Source: Candidatus [Bacteroides] periocalifornicus (lineage in GTDB: Bacteria; Bacteroidota; Bacteroidia; Bacteroidales; CAJPTX01). From it: a stretch of DNA of 20,184 bases. The notes beneath the pieces are model-generated. The model was not told where the DNA came from. It saw only the letters and a program-made list of their open reading frames with translations, and did no database searches. The DNA is taken from NCBI GenBank assembly GCA_001421095.1, contig LIIK01000046.1, positions 1 through 20,184 of the forward strand. Reading direction: 5' to 3'. Below, one piece after another: positions 15,753 to 20,184 of this stretch (its first letter is position 1; each line of letters starts with the position of its first letter). The translations under genes were made by a program, and so were the position numbers.

Positions 15753-17459
15753 ATGGATGACACGTATAGCCAACTGCTCCGCAACTACTGGGGATATCGT
15801 ACTTTTCGCCCCCTTCAGCGTGAAATCATAGCGAGCGCTGCCGAAGGGTACGATGTGCTCGCCATACTGCCCACAGGCGGAGGCAAATCCCTCACCTTTC
15901 AGATCGCAGGGCTCGCGAGAGGCGGGCTTACCCTGGTGATCACCCCCCTGATTGCACTGATGGAAGACCAGGTAGCAGCGCTCAGGCAGCGCGGTATTCG
16001 GGCGATGGCAGTCCACTCAGGCTATACCGCTGCGCAGGTTACCGAACGGCTCGATAGCTGTATCCACGGGCACTTCAGCTTTCTCTACCTCTCGCCAGAA
16101 CGCTTACGGACAGAACCCTTCATTGCGAGGCTTGAGGCGTTAGACATCCGGTTGATAGCCGTAGACGAGGCGCATTGCATATCACAGTGGGGATTCGATT
16201 TTCGCCCCTCATACCGCCAGATCGCCATACTGCGCGAGCAGCTTCCCGGAGTGCCAGTGATAGCGCTTACCGCCTCAGCTACCCCCCCTGTACAGCAGGA
16301 TATTTGCCAACAGCTCTTGATGGAGCATCCCCAGGTGGTAAGCGGGGAGTTCTCGCGCCGAAACCTCATATACGGGGTTAGGCATCCGAAAGACATTAAC
16401 GCTGCCATGCTCCAGTTTATTGCGCGGGTCAAGGGGAGCGGGATTATTTATGTGCGTAGCCGGGCCGGCGCGCAGGAGGTGGCGAGAATTCTTTGCGCCT
16501 CTGGGTTCAAGGCGCTCCATTATCATGCAGGGCTTCCCGCGCAGGAACGGCTCCAAAAGCAAGAACGTTGGCGGAAAGGCGACTTTCCCATCATGGTTAC
16601 CACGAATGCGTTTGGCATGGGGATTGATAAGCCAGATACGCGGTACGTGCTGCATCTGGGCATACCCTCCTCGCTCGAGGAATACTACCAAGAGGCCGGG
16701 CGAGCCGGGCGCGATGGGCAGACAGCCTACGCGCTCCTCCTTGCCGAGGAGTGGGATTACGCATTTGCCCGTGAAAAGCTACAACAGCGCTACCCCCCCC
16801 TGGCAGTCCTCTACAGGGTATGGCGGGCACTCATGGCCTTTCTGACCACCGCCACCTGCCATGATGATCGGTATGAATTCGATCCCAAACTCTTTCGGCA
16901 GCTATCGAACCTCGACCCTCTCGAGTTGCGCGATGCCCTAGGGCTATTCCAGCGTAAAGGGTGGATTTCGCTAGAGCAGGTTCGCCTGCCCACCCTGTGG
17001 ATTCGCGTCCTTGCCGATAGGCAGGCATTAGACGCCCGCCGCCGCCGCCATTCACGCCGCAATGTTCTGCTGCAGACCCTAGTGGGAAACTACCCTGGGA
17101 TATGCCAGCGAGTGGTGGAGTGCAAGCAGCCAGAGCTAGCATCCCTGTTGCCAGAGTTGGGGCATCAGATCCCTCAGCTACTGGCGCAGCTTAGCGATCG
17201 GGGACTTATCGAGTTGAAGAGCGCATCGCCAGCCTGCATGCTCTCGCTGCGGGGTGCGAGTACCGATTTCCCCATCCCCCCCATTGATAGGCAGGAGCTT
17301 GAGGCCGACTACCAGCGGGAACGGGAGCGGCTCGAGTCCATGATAGCCTACGCGCAGAACAGCCATCAGTGTAGAGAGTACCAGATAGCCCGCTACTTTG
17401 GCGTGCAAGCCCCGCTGCGGTGCGGGCATTGCGATATTTGCATAGAAGGGAAACGATGA
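15753..17459 (+). CDS. recQ: RecQ-family ATP-dependent DNA helicase (short form)
   Basis: A 568-residue SF2 helicase that unwinds DNA 3' to 5' in recombination and fork repair. Motifs are in order: the Q-like FRPLQREII (18-26), motif I PTGGGKS (40-46), motif II DEAH (138-141) with the RecQ aromatic loop HCISQWGFDFRPSY, motif III ALTASAT, motif V NAFGMGIDKPDTR and motif VI YYQEAGRAGRDGQ. The C-terminal zinc site has C540, C557, C560 and C563. No HRDC domain follows, so the protein is shorter than E. coli RecQ; Bacteroidetes often carry several RecQ types, and this appears to be a short one. It lies 55 bases after dnaA, is probably co-transcribed, and ends at a terminator. Confidence 0.94.
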   Translation: MDDTYSQLLRNYWGYRTFRPLQREIIASAAEGYDVLAILPTGGGKSLTFQIAGLARGGLTLVITPLIALMEDQVAALRQRGIRAMAVHSGYTAAQVTERLDSCIHGHFSFLYLSPERLRTEPFIARLEALDIRLIAVDEAHCISQWGFDFRPSYRQIAILREQLPGVPVIALTASATPPVQQDICQQLLMEHPQVVSGEFSRRNLIYGVRHPKDINAAMLQFIARVKGSGIIYVRSRAGAQEVARILCASGFKALHYHAGLPAQERLQKQERWRKGDFPIMVTTNAFGMGIDKPDTRYVLHLGIPSSLEEYYQEAGRAGRDGQTAYALLLAEEWDYAFAREKLQQRYPPLAVLYRVWRALMAFLTTATCHDDRYEFDPKLFRQLSNLDPLELRDALGLFQRKGWISLEQVRLPTLWIRVLADRQALDARRRRHSRRNVLLQTLVGNYPGICQRVVECKQPELASLLPELGHQIPQLLAQLSDRGLIELKSASPACMLSLRGASTDFPIPPIDRQELEADYQRERERLESMIAYAQNSHQCREYQIARYFGVQAPLRCGHCDICIEGKR

Positions 17460-17474
17460 GAACAGCCCCTCTGC

Positions 17475-17506
17475 CTCCTGCCCTATGGGTGGGAGTTTTT
17501 TTTTTT
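17475..17506 (+). terminator. Rho-independent terminator after recQ
   Basis: CTCCTGCCC pairs with GGGTGGGAG (nine pairs, two of them G-T wobbles) around a TAT loop and is followed by eleven Ts. It starts 15 bases after the recQ stop and should end the dnaA-recQ transcript. Confidence 0.9.
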
Positions 17507-17801
17507 AGGGTGTAAAAAGGCAACTATTCGGAGGAGAGTTGCAACGGTAATGCTCGCCAAATTCATACGCTTGAGGGCGAAAGGGAAAAATTTTCATGGA
17601 GTAAGACCGCAAGAAAGAACAACGGATTGCGAAATAGATTACTTTTACAGTGAATTTCCGCAACCAAATGGTATCGATTTAGCCCCTAGTAGCACGGGTT
17701 CAGCCGCCATTCTGCAATGGGAATAGTGGCATAATAGGCACTTTGCTGCTGGGATTTCAGCGTAGAGCAAGTTGTTTAACTACATAAAAGGAGTGCTCCT
17801 A
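17507..17801 (+). promoter_or_regulatory. Structured leader upstream of the permease-luxS pair
   Basis: These 295 bases contain no gene. Inverted repeats are GCAACT/AGTTGC at 17520-17542 (11-base loop) and a longer one at 17624-17665, where GG-TTGCG-AAAT pairs with ATTT-CGCAA-CC with one single-base bulge on each side and an 18-base loop. Just before the ATG, AGGAG (17789-17793) can pair with CTCCT (17796-17800), covering the Shine-Dalgarno. I do not recognise a known riboswitch class. No exact TAnnTTTG box is present; a near-match lies around 17737-17744. Confidence 0.45.
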
Positions 17802-19253
17802 ATGGATACGAATGCTACGGTAGGCAAAGAGCAGCCCTACATAAAGGCAGGGCCCTTCAAGGTACGATTCCCCTTTGTGCACTATCGGTTTGAGGTGGCC
17901 GATTTCGTGCAGGGATTGCTGATGTGCGCGGTGTGCTTGGGTGCGATACCATTGCTGCAGGATAATCTCGGCATGCCCTTTGAGGTGGCGTTGGCCATAG
18001 TGATACTCAACGGATTCCTGTACACGTGGCATACACTCCTGGGCGACCCTGTAGTGCCCGGTTGGATTACCCCAGCCATCCCGTTGCTAGTGGCCTATTG
18101 CCTCACCTTCCCAGAGGGGACTGAGCGCATGCAGGCGCTGGTGGCGTTTGAGATCACCCTCGGGATCTTCTCCATTCTTTTGGGGATTACAGGGTTGGCC
18201 GGTCGGCTGATAAAGCTTGTGCCATCTGCCATCAAATCGGGCATTATACTTGGCTCGGGGGTTTACGCCGTCTACATGATATTCGTGGGCGGAGGGAAGT
18301 TCGACGCCATGCCCATTACCACGACCATCTGCCTGGTTGTAACCTTCTACCTCCTCTTCTCCACGGGATTCAAGAAGCTCTCCATGAGGAGCAAATTCTG
18401 GGGGTGGTTCTCCAATCTCGGGATTCTCCCGGCTATACTGGTCGCCGTTATAGTGGCGCCGCTGGTGATGGAAACGCCTGGGGCTACATTCTTCGAGCGG
18501 ATGTTCTCCCAGTTTGAATGGGGATTCTCCCGCCCGGATTTCGCCACGCTCTGGACCGATTGGGTACCCTGGGGCACGCTTGGTTGGCCCAGCGCCATCA
18601 AGTTCGTGAATGCCATCCCCACCGTACTGGCCATCTACATCGTGCTATTTGGTGATGTGGTGCAGAGCAAGGCGCTGGTGCGCGATGCCGATGTGACCCG
18701 CCCAGACGAGAAGATAGACTACAACCCCAATCGCGCCCACCTGATCTTCGGGATTCGCAACACTGTGATGGGGTGCATGGGGCCAGATATCACCATGTGC
18801 GGGCCGCTGTGGGCTGCTATGCAGGTGGTGGTATGCGAACGTTACAAGCGAGGCCCTAAGAGCATGCAGTCGATTTTTGGGGGGGCGGCAAGCTTCCGAT
18901 TCGGGACCTTCACTGGGTACTGGCTTCTGCCAATAGTCACGTTGGTTCGTCCTATACTGTCGGTGGCTCTTGCGCTTACCCTAGTAGTTCAGGGATTTGT
19001 GAGCGTGCGTATTGGGGTGCAAGAGTCGCGCAGCTTTAGGGATCTCGGCATAGCGGGTGTCATTGCTGGGGTTATTCTAGCCCGTGGTTCGGCTTGGGGC
19101 TTGGCGGTCGGCATTATGGCCTGCCTGCTCTCCTACGGGTTTGATTTCTTCAAGGGAGATAAGGAATTCGGCTCGCTGTGGTCCAAAAAGGTAGAGGCTC
19201 TCAATCAGGAGGATCTAGACGACCTGGACGAGATGGACAAAGAGGAGAAGTAG
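17802..19253 (+). CDS. NCS2/SLC23-like membrane permease, substrate unknown
   Basis: A 483-residue integral inner-membrane protein with about ten to twelve hydrophobic segments, beginning near residue 36 (FVQGLLMCAVCLGAIPLL). The segment GDPVVPGWITPAIPLL (81-96) and the repeated helical layout resemble the xanthine/uracil permease (NCS2) fold, whose members import nucleobases by proton or sodium symport. I cannot assign a substrate; the match to classical uracil or xanthine permeases is distant. The C-terminus ends in an acidic tail. An open frame begins at a TTG (17772), but the ATG at 17802 has AAAGGAG eight bases before it, one of the few strong Shine-Dalgarno sequences here. luxS follows 82 bases later, which hints at a role near the S-adenosylmethionine recycling pathway (inference). 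Confidence 0.75.
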   Translation: MDTNATVGKEQPYIKAGPFKVRFPFVHYRFEVADFVQGLLMCAVCLGAIPLLQDNLGMPFEVALAIVILNGFLYTWHTLLGDPVVPGWITPAIPLLVAYCLTFPEGTERMQALVAFEITLGIFSILLGITGLAGRLIKLVPSAIKSGIILGSGVYAVYMIFVGGGKFDAMPITTTICLVVTFYLLFSTGFKKLSMRSKFWGWFSNLGILPAILVAVIVAPLVMETPGATFFERMFSQFEWGFSRPDFATLWTDWVPWGTLGWPSAIKFVNAIPTVLAIYIVLFGDVVQSKALVRDADVTRPDEKIDYNPNRAHLIFGIRNTVMGCMGPDITMCGPLWAAMQVVVCERYKRGPKSMQSIFGGAASFRFGTFTGYWLLPIVTLVRPILSVALALTLVVQGFVSVRIGVQESRSFRDLGIAGVIAGVILARGSAWGLAVGIMACLLSYGFDFFKGDKEFGSLWSKKVEALNQEDLDDLDEMDKEEK

Positions 19254-19335
19254 AACGCAAGGAATCCATCCGCTGTAGATTTTAATGCGGAGGTTCAGAG
19301 AATTGCACTAGCCAATCTCTAGAAAGGATATTCAT

Positions 19336-19818
19336 ATGGAATTTCAGAAGATCCCTAGCTTTACGGTGAATCACCTGGTTCTGCTGCCGGGGATTTACAT
19401 CTCGCGTCAGGATAGCCTTGAGGGGCATCTGCTTACCACATTCGACGTTCGCATGAAAGCCCCGAATCGCGAGCCAGTCCTCAGCGGGCAGGCTGCCCAT
19501 ACGTTAGAGCATCTGGGGGCAACCTTCCTGCGCAATCATCCTCTCTGGCGTGAGCGCACGGTATACTGGGGACCAATGGGTTGCCTCACGGGGTTTTACC
19601 TCATCCTCAAGGGGGATCTCAAGCCGATGGATATCCTTCCGCTAATGCAGGAGACCTACCGTTTCATGTCGTCCTACCAGGGCGAGATCCCCGGGGCTAC
19701 ACCGCGCGACTGCGGTAACTACTCCTATCAGGATCTACCAGCAGCCCGAGGGGAGGCGGCCAGCTTCCTTAGGGTGCTGGAGAATCTGGAGGCTGATAGG
19801 ATGGTGTACCCCCAGTAG
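19336..19818 (+). CDS. luxS: S-ribosylhomocysteine lyase LuxS
   Basis: LuxS cleaves S-ribosylhomocysteine to homocysteine and DPD, the precursor of autoinducer 2, in the activated methyl cycle. The 160-residue length is normal. The metal site is H55 and H59 in HTLEH with E58 next to the ligands, and C126 in PRDCGNYS. The catalytic cysteine is C83 in GPMGCLTGFYL. The ATG at 19336 follows AAAGGA by a suitable distance. The gene is downstream of a permease on the same strand and ends at a strong terminator. No pfs (nucleosidase) gene is present in the window. Confidence 0.97.
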   Translation: MEFQKIPSFTVNHLVLLPGIYISRQDSLEGHLLTTFDVRMKAPNREPVLSGQAAHTLEHLGATFLRNHPLWRERTVYWGPMGCLTGFYLILKGDLKPMDILPLMQETYRFMSSYQGEIPGATPRDCGNYSYQDLPAARGEAASFLRVLENLEADRMVYPQ

Positions 19819-19890
19819 TACGGGGTCATTTTCGTATCGGGTGGGTATCTAGCCAAAGCGAAGCGGGGAACGATTTTCCTCTCGATGTTT

Positions 19891-19931
19891 CGGGGTGTGT
19901 CCACACAGGCGGGCACGCCCCGTTTTTTTTT
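19891..19931 (+). terminator. Rho-independent terminator after luxS
   Basis: CGGGGTGTG (19891-19899) pairs with CACGCCCCG (19914-19922), nine pairs with one G-T wobble, around a 14-base loop and followed by nine Ts. It begins 72 bases after the luxS stop. Confidence 0.92.
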
Positions 19932-20051
19932 ACCCAATGGGGAGGGTTTATCACGACGCAGCATCGTTAGGGCGAGCACTTGCTCCGCTCGGCATCGCCC
20001 CTACCAAGAACGCGATGGGCAACCTCGCCAATTGATAGAAATGCACATAAT

Positions 20052-20075
20052 CGTGACGCGGCGCGCCACGTCGCG
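20052..20075. repeat. Near-palindrome around GGCGCGCC
   Basis: The 24 bases are almost their own reverse complement, with the perfect eight-base core GGCGCGCC. It lies just beyond the stop of the partial - strand gene but has no T-tract on either strand, so it could be a weak stem at the 3' end of that transcript or a protein site. Confidence 0.35.
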
Positions 20076-20085
20076 ACAAACGCCC

Positions 20086-20184
20086 TCACCCCAGCAGGAA
20101 GCCGTGCTCGTACACCTTGGGCTCTATCTTCTTCGCGAGGGCTTTTAGCGCGGTGCGCAGTGTGGAGATCAGCTCGGTGTAGCG
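20086..20184 (-). CDS. Unidentified protein, C-terminal end (partial)
   Basis: On the - strand the last 32 codons of a gene run in from the right edge and end with TGA at 20088-20086. The residues read RYTELISTLRTALKALAKKI then EPKVYEHGFLLG, an amphipathic helix with a short tail, and codon use resembles neighbouring genes. I cannot name the family. The gene would be convergent with luxS, whose terminator lies between them. Confidence 0.5.
   Translation of the reverse strand, partial: RYTELISTLRTALKALAKKIEPKVYEHGFLLG

Noticed and set aside
19885..20148. Small + strand frame after luxS
   Set aside because: It runs through the luxS terminator and against a better - strand C-terminal frame at the edge.
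1..20184. tRNA, rRNA, CRISPR arrays, transposases or integrases
   Set aside because: None seen by eye on either strand; no regularly spaced repeats and no recombinase motifs in any supported protein.

Overview
The window looks like a chromosomal segment of a member of the Bacteroidales. The reasons are the sequence type of DnaA, SpeA and TcdA, weak Shine-Dalgarno sequences before most genes, and two good matches to the Bacteroidetes -7 promoter element TAnnTTTG. I cannot name a genus. Nearly all genes lie on the + strand; cdd, the coiled-coil gene next to it and a partial gene at the right edge are on the - strand.

Layout. (1) 1-2021: end of nadB, then nadA and nadC, the de novo NAD operon (aspartate to quinolinate to nicotinate mononucleotide). 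This block is visibly poorer in G+C than the rest. (2) 2022-8180: a restriction/defence block. It begins abruptly with the C-terminal end of a type III DNA methyltransferase (mod) that has lost its catalytic part. A full-length type III restriction subunit (res) follows, then an 800-residue DUF262/DUF1524 protein of the GmrSD (type IV restriction) kind. (3) 8181-12537: speA (arginine decarboxylase), a short divergent TatD-like hydrolase, tcdA (ThiF-family tRNA ct6A dehydratase) and a canonical TatD, closed by a strong terminator. (4) 12589-13871, - strand: a predicted exported coiled-coil protein and cdd (cytidine deaminase), read from a clear Bacteroidetes promoter. (5) 14243-17506: dnaA and a short RecQ helicase, closed by a terminator. 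(6) 17507-19931: a structured leader, an NCS2-like permease and luxS, closed by a terminator. (7) The last 32 codons of an unidentified - strand gene reach the right edge.

The housekeeping parts are conventional. The points that stand out are the composition break coinciding with a truncated mod in front of an apparently intact res; the pairing of that res with a GmrSD-like gene whose C-terminus I cannot assign; the two TatD paralogs on either side of tcdA; and the permease-luxS pair behind a leader with several inverted repeats. I found no tRNA, rRNA, CRISPR array, transposase or convincing replication origin.
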